Part shown: positions 18,401 through 31,470 of the stretch, one piece after another
How the letters are laid out: each line of letters opens with the position of its first letter
Numbering within the stretch: position 1 is the first letter of the stretch
Assembly (NCBI RefSeq): GCF_002078875.1
Contig: NC_034415.1
Coordinates: 20,117,975-20,181,974, forward strand
Direction: 5' to 3'
DNA length: 64,000 nt
Source: Numida meleagris
Taxonomy: Eukaryota; Chordata; Aves; Galliformes; Numididae
Notes under the pieces: generated by a model
Told to the model about the DNA's origin: nothing
Database searches by the model: none
What the model saw: only the letters and a program-made list of their open reading frames with translations
Program-made: the position numbers and the translations under genes

Positions 18401-21400
18401 TATTTTCAACTCTAATTTTGGAAAGGCAGCCGAGGACGTAAAGCTCTGGGAAGAGGCTTTCTGAAGGTATTTCAGGACCCTTATCCCTTTTTTTTTTTTT
18501 CCTGAACGTCTGTTTCTATGGGAACTGAGGAGACATAAACAGGCAAAACTGACTCACTTCTGGTTGCAGGTTTTTCTTCTGCTTGCATTTCCATGGAGAC
18601 CAGGCTCAGCAAATAAGGTTAAATTAATAAAAAGCAATCAAACCTGTATATATGATTTCTCTCCTTCAAAATGAAATGGTATTTTTGTCAATTCCTGCAC
18701 TTGGAACTGAAATTTGTGGAAGAAATTGATCTTTATAGGAGGGTTTGGAATGTGCATGCTCTTTCTCATGCGGTTGAAGCCTCACCGTACATGTGATGGT
18801 ATGTAGTGTGGGTACAACTGTTGTAGCTTGAGTTACAGGCGTTGCTATCTCTTCTGTGTAAGGGAGTGGGCCCTGCATGCGCTGACATCTGACTTCTTTC
18901 CATCCTGTTCTTTAAAGACAAATGAAAAGGTATTCAGCTGGTGTGTGAGCGGCCACAGACACAAACTTGTGCCCTTTGTGGCTAGGGGTGTGCAATAGCT
19001 CCGTGCTCAGACCTTTCACTATGGGATTACTGTGCTGCTCACCTCTGCCAGAAGAGGGAAATGCAGAGTGCTCCTACAGAAATAGCATTTCGAGGCCAGC
19101 TCAGCTTGGTGTTGAGTGCGTAAATCTCTGATGAGAGTGGCTGGAGCAAGGCTGGCTGGATTTATGGTTAGGTGCAAAAGAGAGCATGTCCTTTTCTAGT
19201 ACAGAATTACAGAGCACTGGTGTCCATATTGTGAGGGATGACAGGCTAATGGTGATGCTGATTTCAGTTGTTCTCTATCTGTCCATGGCCTAAGCCTTAG
19301 GGGGTGTTTTTGCTTCTTTGTAGTAGGTGTTGTTGCTGCTCCCCAGACTGAAAAACCTGATAGTTGTTAACCTTGTGAGCCTTAGATTTGTGGGATTTTC
19401 TCTTTTTAAACTTTTGGATGGTATTTTGCAACAGTGCGAGCTTCCTGCAGCATCTGGTTTAGAGTCTGTTTCATTTGCTCAGCTCTTTTGTAGTCTGTGC
19501 TACTGCTGTGCTCCACCAAAATGGGTAACGAATGGTTGGAGAGCTCTCATAAGTGGGTCCTGCTACAGATTTAAGGAATCTCTTTGCTGCTTTTCAGATG
19601 CTTCAGGGATTTAAGTATCACAGGGATACCTTTTTGGAATAAGAGTTCAAAACAGGAAGTACTATTATCATGGCAGCAGCGAATATTAGAAACAAAGGTG
19701 TAAAAATAGGTGTTGAGACAAGTTGCCAGTAAAATACCTTAACTTTTCTAAGAACTCTCCTATTGGACTGAAACGTTCCACTCGTGTTTGGCCTGAAACT
19801 GGAAACCTCCGGGCACTGCCTCTGGTGGCTGGTTCTCTTATCTGGTCAGAACACTGGAAAATAGATTTAATACCCGGAAATTGCTATCAGTGTTCAAGTT
19901 GCTCTGTCCACCCTGGTAAGCTGCCAGAACAAGGAGCACAGCTGAGCTTGGATTCCCGGAGCTCAGGAAGCGCAGCTGTGGTGGTATCTTCATGCAACTG
20001 CAGGCGAACACTCCCGGTGCCCCCTGGTGAAACAACCAACAGTGCCCACCTGTGCTGCCCTGGGGACCTTGCTGTCTCTCTGTAACAGCACAGGGCAGAG
20101 CTGCTGGAGCAGCTGCTGAGGCTCCAGGATCGCAGGGATAGGCGTGGGGTAGGGCAGTGCAGCACCCTGTGATGCTGTGCCCGTTCTCACAGCTTGTAAG
20201 GGGCAGCACTCGGTGTCAGCCAGGAGCTGAAGTTGCATCCTTACAGTTCTCCGGAGGTCAAAGTCAGCAAGTGCCCATATTCTGCGAGGCACAATGCAGT
20301 GAAAGCACTTCACCTCCCAGCAAACGCTCTGCAGCTGGGTGCTTTCAGAGGTGAAAGGACTCATTCATCCCAGCTGCCTGCCAACCCCTTGGCACCGCGT
20401 TCAGCTGGAACAGTACCTCCCTGTGAAGGCCATGTCAGCCGTGCCGCTGAGCCGTTCCTGCCTTTCCTCCGTCTCCTTACTGCTTTTCCCAGTGGCTTGC
20501 AGATTGCTGCCTTGGCCGCTGAGCCCCAAGGTTTTACTGGTCTTACTGGGAGCTCTGCTGCAGCACTCATTTGATAGAATCGATCTCTGCTGTAATACAG
20601 GTGGGCTGGCTTTTGGCATCCTTCATACTCATCTGAATTCTGCTTCTTGCCGCATCTGCTGACGTTACTGGGGCAATAGCTTCTGGCACAAAGGCGTTCA
20701 TAGTGAATTGTCTGGAGTGGGACAGCTGTTTCTGCTGGGGCTTTCTGTTCATCGTGGCCTCAGTACCAATCCTGACCATATCTGTCACAGTTAGGCAAGT
20801 TTTGCAGAAGAGATTTCTCCTCAATTGTTGCTTTCTGCCAAGGTGCTCTTGTTCCTAGTATAGGTCGTGCTTCTGACGTACGCTGCTTGTGTCATCGCAG
20901 CCTCAGGCTGGGGCTATAAACCAGCAGATCTGGGCACGGCTGGTAGGACAGCACAGCTGGGTCATGTTCGGTTCTTAGTACTGTGAATAACCATACCCTG
21001 GATAATCCCAGACACATGCCTTTGTGAGTCTGAATTTAGCTCTTCTTGCTCTGGTCTGAAAATGGAAAACCAGAATGTGTTAAAAATCGCTGTTTACATT
21101 TTTAGGAGCTTAAAGACAAGTGGCATATATGCTTTTAACTTTTTTCAGATGATGCTGGAGTCCCTCCTGCTTTAATTCAGTCCTGTTACAGCGTGTCCTT
21201 TTGTTCTTAGCTGTCTTCCCATGGCTTTCCAGTATTAGGAATGCTGATTGAACCTAAGGTCCCTCTGAACTGAGTCAGTATCCCCTTAAGTCCTGGAACA
21301 CACAGAGTTAACACAGCGTAGCTATAGGATGCTTTATTAGAAGGAGTGAAAAAGTGATGGCACAGAAATCGATTCATGTTGAGTTTCTCAGACAGGTAAG

Positions 21401-22344
21401 TAGCTGATGGCTTCCTACATACTAAGGCTAAGCAGGATGTAGTTGACAAGGTTAATAATGTATTAGTGGAACTGCATTTTTTTTTTATATCTTGGTCAGA
21501 AATGAATCAAATTCATCACAGCAGTAATACCACATAAGTACTGCTGTTCAATTGTGATAGTCTCTGGAGATCCTAATCAAAAAGATGCACTGAGATGTTT
21601 CTCAGGATGAAGGGTGGTAGCCTAAATAGACCTGACTCAAGAAGGCTGAGGAAGCAGAGACACAAGGAGGTGAAATTATTCCGTGTCACACAGCAGCTCA
21701 AGGGCAGAGCTATGAATAGAATGAAGGTCTCCAGGCTCCTGATCCAGCATCTATTTGGCCAAAGGAGGCTTGTTTCCCTGTAATGTGTATTCTGCTTCTG
21801 CTAGATGCAGGAGAACAGTAATATGCTGAAGTTGCTTGCTCAGGGCAGAGATTACTGCTGATATTTGTAAAAACACAGCAGTGCTTCCAAGTACGGTGTC
21901 AGTGACACGGCTGGTGAGGGGATGGTTTGCTTGGGCAGTGCTGGTGGCTTGGTGTGAGCCCTGTAATTAGGGGATGGTGCAGCTGGTGTTACTTGCTGGT
22001 AGGAGCTGCGTAAGATGTGAGAGTGCCTGCCCAGCTGTGAGTGCTGGCGTGGGGTTTTCAGCCTTCAGGTGCACCACATCAAAGGCACTACACCTGCTGC
22101 TTTCTAGCTGCGTTAATCTGCCTTCCTCTTTTTAAAGGTGGTCTTCTTCTATAATGGAGAAGTATAACTTTTGCTGTCCGTACTCAAACGTGGAACTTTC
22201 TTGTCTTCTATTTCAACTTAAAAAGAAGCGTTCAGGCGCAGAGCAAACTGCCAGAATTTCTGCTCCAAGGATGAAAACCCGAGCTTCTGAAAGTGGGGAA
22301 TAATGGAGCAGCTCAGGCTGCTTCAAGCATAGCAGTCACTGGTG

Positions 22345-22700
22345 CTCTAGGTATAATTAGAAATCTAATTACTGTGAATTTAGTTGCTAAGACTTTTCTG
22401 CCTTTTGAGACTCGTCCCACACATTTCTGTCACGTTCTAAATGGAGCATAGGCATATGCTGCCGGGGAATTAGTAACGCTGCTTTTTGTTAGCGCTGCTG
22501 CTGCAGTCTCTGCTTAGAAGTGCCTTATCTGAGCGTTGGAAAAGCTTTTATTATTTTTAAATATGCTTCATTACGACATTAATTCCTATATATTTCGGAG
22601 CTTTTGTGTTCAGGTCTGGTGCTTTATTAGAAGCAGAAGCGCGAGTTAATGCAGTGTAAAGATGGCAAATTGAATTGTTCTTAAGGAACTGCTAATTCTG
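22345..22700. promoter_or_regulatory. Candidate intronic conserved element (AT-rich, TAAT cores)
   Basis: The stretch is AT-rich but not simple repeat. It contains GGTATAATTAGAAATCTAATTACTG with paired homeodomain-type cores, and a long run of TTTATTATTTTTAAATATG. No CR1 similarity is visible. This is inferred from composition only. Confidence 0.2.
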
Positions 22701-23645
22701 AATGAATTTTCTAAGTTTAGTTCATATTCAAGGATGATTCGTATGTGGTATGAATGCTTCTAAACCTTTGAAATAGAGGTTTGCACGTTGAGAAACAGGC
22801 TCTGTTTGCGCTAGCAGGAGATGAGAGCTTCAGTACCATGTAACATCTCTTCTCCTTGCTGCAACAAACTAACAGAGTTGGTTTTACAGTTACAGTGTGT
22901 CTTATCTGCGAGGACAGACCTTAGAGGCTGCCTTTGGGCTGTGCCTCCTGGCCTTGGAACACTTGGAGTTTCTTGATGTAGTGACTCAAATGTTGCACTA
23001 AGTGAGAGTTAGAAATAGTGCAAAGGAGGATTGGGGTTTTCCTGTCCAATCCCTCCCCAGGAGCTTGGGTTGATGTGCCTGCAGCTGTCAGCTCTGGTAT
23101 CCCCATCATTTCTCCCTGTGTGAGCAATTCTTTGGTCCGTGTTTTGCACTTGTCTGTTCCCATAAGCGAGGATGTTTAAAAAGGCACATCGTGTCTCAGC
23201 TTAAGGAGCATGTGATACTGTGGTCTTTGTCTGGGGAGTTACGATTATTGCTTTGATGTCTGATCTGATTTTGTTGGTGGTAGATGCTTTAACCTTTCAA
23301 AGACTGAATAACATGATAGCAGAGGTGATACAAATTGAATTTGGGACATGCAGTGCTGGAATGCCTTCTGCCGAGCCCGAGGTTAAGCAGGTCCTCCTCT
23401 GGCTCACATCCAGGTACGCTGGAAAACTCGTTCATGTCATAGATGGGAACAGGAAGCTGATCTGGTGAGAAGATACAGAAGCTGCTTTTTCCCTCCCACT
23501 CCAGCTCTTTAGGAAATGTCGTTCTCAATCCATACCAGCACCCCTCAGAGGGAGTGCAGTCGGGCTGGGGGCTGTGGTCTCCGCGCTGTGCGGTTGTGGC
23601 ACGGACCACTTGAGGGCAGCAGCTGTCTTCTGCTCGACCCTCCGC

Positions 23646-23655
23646 GGGACTCCCC
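23646..23655. promoter_or_regulatory. NF-kappaB-like site GGGACTCCCC in a CpG pocket
   Basis: The site fits GGGRNWYYCC and sits in an imperfect palindrome, CGCGGGACTCCCCGCG. It lies in a small CpG-rich pocket (about 23560-23680) within the otherwise CpG-poor ST3GAL3 intron. Function is unknown. Confidence 0.3.
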
Positions 23656-23780
23656 GCGCCGCTATTGCTGGTGGAGAAAACACCGCTTCAAGCAAGTAAA
23701 ATGACAGCGTTTTTCTTTCTTTCGCAGTTACCAAGTGGCAGCTAGCCATTCCCTGGGTAAACTTCAGTAAATCCTACATA

Positions 23781-23816
23781 AAACAAACAAACAAAAAAAC
23801 AAAACAAAACAAAAAC
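23781..23816. repeat. (AAAC)n / (AAAAC)n simple repeat
   Basis: An A-rich tandem array with C every four to five bases lies in the ST3GAL3 intron. Confidence 0.9.
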
Positions 23817-24385
23817 CCCAAGACTTCTCTAGCATCATTTGCTTTTAGAGTAACTTAATTTGGAGGCCAGATTACTCAGCTCTTTACACATTCAGGTTTT
23901 GAAAATCTGGAAGGATGAAGACCTTGTAGCCTCTCTGTATTGCCATTTCCAGTGCCTTGCTATACTGACTGTGAGGAAATTTTCCATATATCTGGACAGG
24001 ACTTATGCCCATTGCCCCTCTGCCCCACCATGCAATGCTTTGGGACCCAGGCTCTGTTTCTTGGTAACCTCCTTGCAGATGCTGCAGGGCTGCTATCTTG
24101 TCTCCCCAACACTTTGTCTTTTCCAGGCTAAGCAAAGCTCCTTTCTTCGTAGCACACGTGTCAGCATCCAACAGGATGCTGGACAGTCTTCTGCACAACC
24201 CCTTGTTTGCCTGTAGCCCTCTCTAGAGACTGGTTGTCTTTAATGTGCTGAAGGTGCAATAACAGTATGGGAAATGGTGTTGCTACCACAAAAGCCCTTT
24301 GCTTCCAAAGCGGCTCAATCCATAAGCAGTCTCTGTTAAGGGAGTAAGAGCAGAGGGATGATCCAAAAACTGGTCTTCAGACAGC

Positions 24386-24513
24386 AGGCACCCTCGCTGG
24401 GTAATCTGTTCCATGTGCACTGAAACACTTTTTCCTGATGACCAGTATGAACCTCTTTAATTGGACTAGATGACCTTTAAAGGTCCCTTCCTACTCAATG
24501 GTTGCATGATTCC
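24386..24513. mobile_element. Two abutting CR1 remnants in opposite orientation
   Basis: 24386-24458 reads as antisense CR1 (TCTGTTCCATGTGCACTGAA followed by TTTTTCCTGATGACCAGTATG). 24459-24513 reads as a sense CR1 3' end (GGACTAGATGACCTTTAAAG, then GTCCCTTCCTACTCAATG and a GATTCC tail). Both are strongly diverged. Confidence 0.65.
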
Positions 24514-26030
24514 AAGCTGTAACTTGTGGTCATTGTCACGTTCTCCCCCAGAAGGGCTCAGAGAATGAGATGGGCATTGGGAGTGTTTTCCACGTGTCTG
24601 CTTTTATCCCTGCAAATGTAATTATATAGAAAACAAAGTCCCAAAGGCCGTATGGAAAGTGAGGTATTCCAAGATAATCAGGGCTTTATCTTCAAGTTCA
24701 AGAGCTCAGCAGATGAGAAAGTCGGGGAGGAAAGGCAGTGGCAGTGCAACACTAGTAATTTAGTCTCCGAGTCCTTGACAAGCAGCTCTTCAGCGAGCTC
24801 AGAATAACAAAGAACCGTTTGGAAGAGGGTGGATATTGTGACTGTTGTGTGATCAGATGTCAAGGGCTGGTGTGAAGATGATGGCTGCAAGGAAAGCCAT
24901 GCGTGTGATAACTGCTTCCCTCTGCAGAAGATAGCGCTGCTGGAAATAGCTGGGTCGGGTGCATACACCGCTGCACTGCGCTGCTTCCACTGCTGCCAGC
25001 TGTTCATGGCAGGCACGTCTGCGTTATGGCAAACAGTGCAGAGATATTTGGAGTGCTGGATGTAAGTTTGCTCTTTACAGAAGTGACTGTGAATTTGGGT
25101 TTGCAGCCTGCTCCAGGAGGATTGATGGGTGATGGTGGTGTGTCGCATCCAAGAAAATGAACACCTTCAAGGCTTCCCTTCTGCACTTGTGTTTGATTTT
25201 TCCAATCCTTTTGAGCGTTTCTGTTGATTCTTCAATAGACTCCAACAGATTCTTCACTAGACTCCAGTAGAATGAAGTCCAACTTTCTGGTCTTCTTTCT
25301 GGTTCCAGGTTCCCCATACAATGCAGCCGTTATTCTCCAAATATTTTTGAGGTAGTTTATTGCCTTTATTCATCTACTTTTTGAGTCCTTTTAGCCAACT
25401 GCTCATGACTGTCCTTGTTTGCAGTGACCTCGCTGATTGGAGTGGTTGTCTCTTTTCCACAGCAGCTGTTTGTTGGCCTCCGAAGGTGGCATTTCTAAAG
25501 CATGCAACTCACTGTCCCTACAAATGCCAAAATCTTCTTCCAGTAAAAGCTGAGAATGCAGTATATTCCTCTTCTAAGCTGGTTTCTCTTAAAAGAACTT
25601 TTATCGGTTCCTCAGTGTATGCTTTATAAAACTTTTTAATTAAAAAAAATCCTTGTGGCATTCCCTTTATCCATGTCCAGTGAGAGCTATTGAGGTGAAT
25701 GTTTCCAGAAGGCTTCATTTTGCATTGATTCCTGGGTGGTTCCCTTCCTACATCCTGTGCAGTGCAAAACATTGTCTCTGGAATGTCTGCCTGCTCCCAT
25801 AAAATGTTGGGAGAAACATGGTTATATGCTATCATGTGGTATGTAAATCTTGTGCAGTTGCATGTTGGATGCTGCACTCTTGGACAGGATTATGATCATA
25901 TGTGGGTTTGTGTATATCAGAAGTTTCATTTTGAAGACAGGAGCAAATCCAAATCCATTGTTTTTAATTTCTCTTTTCCTCCATGATGTTTTCCAACCAG
26001 GCAATGATTTTGGACTTACTTAAAGGGCAG

Positions 26031-26078
26031 TCATAGAGTCATACAATATCCCAAGTTGGAAGGGACCCACAACAGTCT
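26031..26078 (-). mobile_element. CR1 3'-end fragment, antisense
   Basis: TCATAGAGTCATACAATATC followed by CCAAGTTGGAAGGGACCCA is the reverse complement of a CR1 3' terminus. It is only about 50 bp long. Confidence 0.75.
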
Positions 26079-28642
26079 TGAAAGTGCTGAAGATTTCTAG
26101 ATGAATGCTGGGCAATTGTACCATTGAGAGAATGAAGTTCAGTTGCTGTGGTTGCAACCATCATGGGACTTGGGCTGAATGGAAAAAGATGTGGCTTCGC
26201 TACACAGCATTTATTGCTGCCTTGATGTTAAAATGAAAATACTCGTCCTGAGCAGCCAATCTGTCTAACTGATAAACCTTCAGTTATTTTAATATTTCTT
26301 CATGTTTTTTTTTTTTTTTTTAATTTTCCTGGTTCTCTAGCTTTTGGCCCAGCTGCCTTGCTTCACTGGTGTCAAGCAACAGCCAGGAGTGAGAGCTGGA
26401 ACGGCAAGGTGATTTTCTTTCCTGTTGTATAACAATTTAGTTACCATCTGAGATACTTGAGTAAATATTTAACTTGTAAGCTGATTGTCCTATGCTTTTC
26501 TGTAGATTAATGTTCTTCACTTCCACCAATATTTATTTTCCTGATTATCTTATCTTAGATATTACTACTCATTTTAGAAGCCGTGTGTTTTGACAATGGC
26601 CACTCAAAATATTTTCCTTTATAGGAAATTGTAGAAAATAGCCTTGGAAAGAACTGCAGAAAGTCTTTCTCCAGGCCTCTAGAAACAATATTTTTAACAT
26701 AATTTTATGCCAGCTTATGTCAGAAGTACTCTATAAAACGTGATCGAAACTTGGACAATCTATCCCAGTGCTTAATTACTCTTCCCTGTAGACAGATTTT
26801 TCCTGATGTCTACACTAAATCATTTTGACTTCAGTCAAGTCAATGTCAAGCTTTTGTGAATATCCTCCTCCTCTTCTCAGCGTGTCTTTACATGTTCTAG
26901 GCTGGTAGTCTTCTCTTTGGTCTTGTTTTCTTACATTTTCTAGGCTCTGATCATTCTCATTGCTTTTCTTCAGACATTGCAGTTTGCTAATATGTTTCTT
27001 GGAGTGTGGCACTGTGTTAGAATATTGGTTTTGGAAGTTTTATCTGTTTGAGTGGAGTAGAAAATGTGGCTGGCAGTTATAATCTTGTTCACGCTTTTCA
27101 GTGCAAATGCATTGGGGTTTCAGTCCTGTGGTGCTGATTCAGATCAATTTGTCATTCTCTATAACTCATTATAAACACCAGATAGCCTGCACTATGCCTA
27201 CTTGCCAAGATTCAAATATTTGTATGGTTGCCCTGTTGCTGTTGCCCTGGGATGTACTCAAATGTGGTTCTGCTCCAATGGAAGGACGTGAAACCATTTT
27301 GATGTATTTGGGAGGGAAAGCTAACCTGCTAGCCTCAGGGTTATGGTTGGTAGTTATCACATTCCAAACAGAGAGCAAATACGAGCTTTTCAGACAGGAT
27401 TAATTCACAGAGTAGGTTCTTGATATGTAATTTTAGCTGTCTAGAATAGGATTAAGAGCTCTGATAACTTACCTCTGAGTAATGGCACAGAGTGCTTCCC
27501 AGGTGCCTTGATCTCCCCCAGGTCTGGATGGGTTTTGTTGCAGGAATCTTGAACCACACTCTGGTAGTGCTATTGCTGCATGCTCCATAATTCAAAGGGA
27601 AGCAGAGGAGTCCCCAGACCAACTCCTGAAGGTTGTGAGGAGCTTACGGTCCAGCTTTAAGGGCCTCATAGCACGCGATGGATGATAGCTGCTTCAAGAA
27701 AGCTTTGTTTCTTCATGACATTGATTCATCACTCACAAAGTAAGGGATTCTCTTTTAATGTTGCTCACTTTGAGAGCTCTCTGTGGCTAATTAAAGTTCA
27801 AACTTAATAAGGCCAAGGAAAAATTTTAAACCAAAAAGCTATGAGTTGATCATAAGCCAAATTCCAAAAGCCAGCTGCAAATGAGGTATTGTTCTGTGTG
27901 GATCAGCTGTCCCTCAGTAGTGAGAGGATTTCTTCTCCCCTTGGTAATGAGGCATTTTATTTTTGCTGAAGGCAAGTGGTGCGTAGTTCTGGATCACACG
28001 CAAGTGTATATATCCACAGTTCCATTTTGAGATATTGGCTGTAACCTCCTCATATAGTTTAAGCGTTCATCGCTTTCGTGTTTTTTCCTTCTCGTTTCTT
28101 GTTTGTTCAAGCATTCCATGATGGATGCCTGTGCTTCCAATCAAGCCTGGGAGCTGTTTTAGCCCTATAATACTCATGAAATCTGTGCTTGTCACATCTT
28201 CCCTTGCTTTCCAGCTAGGCACCATGAGGGCCGTGTTTCCTGAAGCTCATGGCTTGCCTTGAAGCCCCACTTACAGTGGTATTCTGTGAATGATCCAGAA
28301 GATATTGCTGTGGTGTTGAGTGGCGCTGGGCTTCCGAAGAAAAATGTGTTCAATTTTTAATTAACTTATCTTTTTAAGGCTAAAACTGTCACTTTTCCAA
28401 CCACAGTAAAAGGTCTGGGGAAAAGAAATAAATGAGCATCATAACCAACCCAAAATCTGACTTTGTAGTGTAAAGAAACTAACAAACTTGGATGTTCTTC
28501 ATAGGAAGCTAGACAGCTGTGACAGCTATGCAGGTGCTCTTGGTGGCTGTTCCTGCATTGGGTATCCGTGATGGTCAGAGCTGGGCTTTTTCTTTTGCTA
28601 TTCGACTTTGTAACAGTAGAGGGTACTGTTGTTGTAAGATAC

Positions 28643-28672
28643 TTTTTTTTTCTTTTTTTTTTTTTTTTTTTT
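28643..28672. repeat. Poly(T) tract
   Basis: A run of about 30 T bases, interrupted by one C, lies in the ST3GAL3 intron. There is no target-site or SINE signature beside it. Confidence 0.9.
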
Positions 28673-30599
28673 CCCCAACTGTTGATATATGAGCATGGAG
28701 CTTGGATTTTTTTTGTTGCCAATATATTGGTCATTGGAACAGTTGGTGTGTTACTGCACAGTCCTCTTTGTGTCACCCCTCTGTCTTCATCTTATCCATT
28801 TACAAATTTTCTAAGCAATTTTGTGGACAGTCCCTTAATTTTGTTACATCAGCGTGAATGTTTTCTCATTTTTGCTGCCACAAAAAGTGTTCCAAAGATG
28901 CGTTTTCTGGCATAGCTCTCTTTTCCTTCAGTTCCATGGAAAGATTGCTCCTTCTTTGTGCTAGAGTGAGGCATTCATTACCATGGGCAGCTTTGCAGAG
29001 ACTTGTCCTTCTGGGCATGAAGAATAGCGATGTTTTGGGGTCAGAGCTGCTGTTATTCCATCTCTTTTGTTGAACAGCCTTACAGCAATCTTTCCTCTTC
29101 TGTTTTATTTGCCACATTCTTAGGCAGTCTCTGGCCCTTGTTCACCATGGAGTTGTGTTTTATTTGAGTGTCGACAGGTGTGCAGTTATTTAAGACCCGC
29201 TTTTAAGGAATGTTACTGCTTTGCCAGGGATCATTTGAGTGCCGTGGAAAGGACCTGAGCTTTCCAAAACTGAGTGTCTGAGGGTATAGTTACATGAGAT
29301 GTTGATTTTGGTGGCGAACCTGCTGTAAGTAACTGCGTGGTTGCTTTTTTTCTGGGAGATTCTTGGTGCTTTTTGTCTCATACTTTTTCAGTGATCCGAT
29401 TTACAGCCTCCACCCTGTGAGCAGTTGTCTTGGCACAGATGTGGTGGGGAGCTGCGGTGATGTACTGGAATGCACTGTGTGAGAATGGCCTTTATTTTAC
29501 TTTGTTGCCGAAGTTCCAAATAAGTACACCTTGGGGCCGGTGTTAATTTTGGGTTGCAATTGGTCGTGCTGATGGGAGTGAAATGTCTTCAGTTTGGTCA
29601 CAGCCATATTGCAACTGTACCATAACTTACTTACGTTGCTGGGAATCTTAGTATGGGTTTATCTGTTGTTTTGCTGGTGAGAAATGCTGCTTTGCACGTC
29701 AAATTTTCCACTTGGCAAACTGACTTAAGCCATAATGTCAGAAGAGACCTCTTGTAGGTACAAATGGATTGGATGCTCACAGATTTGTCAGCAGAGGGGG
29801 CTTAGTTTTTTATCTCAAAGCTCTCCAACTGCAGTGTACTTTCATTGGTGAAAGTCTGTATGTAGACAAGCTTGAAAGGAATTTAATCCTAAGCCCTGGA
29901 TATCTGCTGTCTTAATTTGTCTTCACGTACTTTTGTGTGCTTGTGGGATTGTAGGGTAGCTTTTGGTGGGACTTTTGGCCTCTACTTGGAAGAGGAAGAC
30001 GGGAGAGAAATGTCTGGCAGGGGTTGAGCTAAGATGGAGAAGGAGTAGGTAGAAAGGTGTTGGTATGCTTCTGGGCTTTGGCTACAGGAAACACTGCTAG
30101 CACTGGTTATAAACAGGTTTTGAAACATCATTTATGTTCTTTGAGCTTCAGCCCTAGCCCTTGTTTTTATGGCTTGCTTTGAGCCAGTGTTCTCTGTCCA
30201 ACTGATGGCGTGGCAGGCAGTGTCAGCCAGCTGCAAGGCAGCAGGAGACCAAAGGGAACAGCCTTCTGGCAGCTGGACCTTTCAGCCAGGGGAGTGCTTG
30301 GGATGGCTCAAAGGAAGGGGCACAGGGGATGTGCTTGGGACTGGGCCTTCTGTGCTGTCGCTGGTTGATTATGCGCTGGCAGAATGTGCGGTTTTCATAG
30401 TTCATCTGCTTGATGTTTTCTGGTGGGTGAAATAGACACTGGAAGTGAATTTGGTTGCATTAAGTGGATTGAACAACTGCAGAGAAGCTGCTGGATCCTG
30501 TGAAATTACTCAGGTAATGCCTGGCTGCTTAGGTTTGCGCACTTCACTAAACTTGCTGTTCCTCTTGAGTAGTAAAGATGCACGTGACTGAGATTCTCC

Positions 30600-31470
30600 T
30601 GATGCCCTCTGCTCAAGGCTAACAACCCCAGCTCCCAGTCTCCCCTCCCATGGCAGCTGCTCCAATCCCTTAATCACCTTAATTAATTGCAGCGTGTCCC
30701 CGTGCCTCTGGCAGCAGGGAACCTAGTGCTGGTCCCAGTGCCCAGCTGGGGCTCAGAGAGATCCCCTTGAACAGCTGTGGGGCTCTACCCTGCACATCCC
30801 AGGCTCTGCCACAGGGATGTGGTGATGGAACGTGTTCCATGAGTTGTTTGCATGGGCCCCCAGGTCCTTATCTGTGAAGCTGAATACCGATGGGTTGACA
30901 CCCAGTCTGTGCTGGTACACAGGGTTATTCCTCCCCAGGAGCTGGACTTTGCATTTCCCTTTGCTGAACTTCATGAGACTCCTGTCTCCTCATTTCTCCA
31001 GGCCTTTTTCCATTTATTTATTTATTTATTTATTTTGCCAGCAGGTCTGCTGTGCAATTCATCAGCAAGTCTGTACTTTCCTCCCTCTTCCTTTTGTGGC
31101 TAATATGCCTGTGAAAGCCTTTCTTGTTGGCCTTACCAGATTCAACTCCAGTCAGGCTTTGGCTTTCTTAAACCTGTCCCTGCGCTCCAGGACAGTGTCT
31201 GTGTTCTCTTCCCACATCACCTGGCCCTGCTCCCATCTCTGTCACGCTTTCTTTTTATATTTGAGTTTTGACGGGAGCTCCTTGTTCGTCCACGCAGGAC
31301 TCCTGCTCCCTGTTCTTGATTCCCTGTATGCTGGGCTGAGCCATTCCTGAGCTTGGAGGACGTGATCCTTCAAAATCCACCAGTTTTCCTGCCCCATCTC
31401 TTTTCTCTCCAAGCCCATATCCTATGGGATTCTTCAAAGCAGGTCCCTGAGCGGGCTGAAATCTTCTTTC
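30600..31470 (-). mobile_element. Long degraded CR1-type LINE fragment, antisense
   Basis: Several blocks in order match antisense avian CR1-family sequence. They include CTGCTCAAGGCTAACAACCC, then CATGGGCCCCCAGGTCCTTA with CTGAACTTCATGAGACTCCT, and finally GGGAGCTCCTTGTTCGTCCA with CCTATGGGATTCTTCAAAGC. A (TTTA)n array (31012-31035) has expanded inside it. The open frame at 30832-31350 is a reverse-strand by-product. This is the longest transposon relic in the window, and its subfamily is not assigned. Confidence 0.7.
31012..31035. repeat. (ATTT)n microsatellite
   Basis: About six copies of a tetranucleotide ATTT unit lie within the degraded CR1 relic. Confidence 0.95.
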
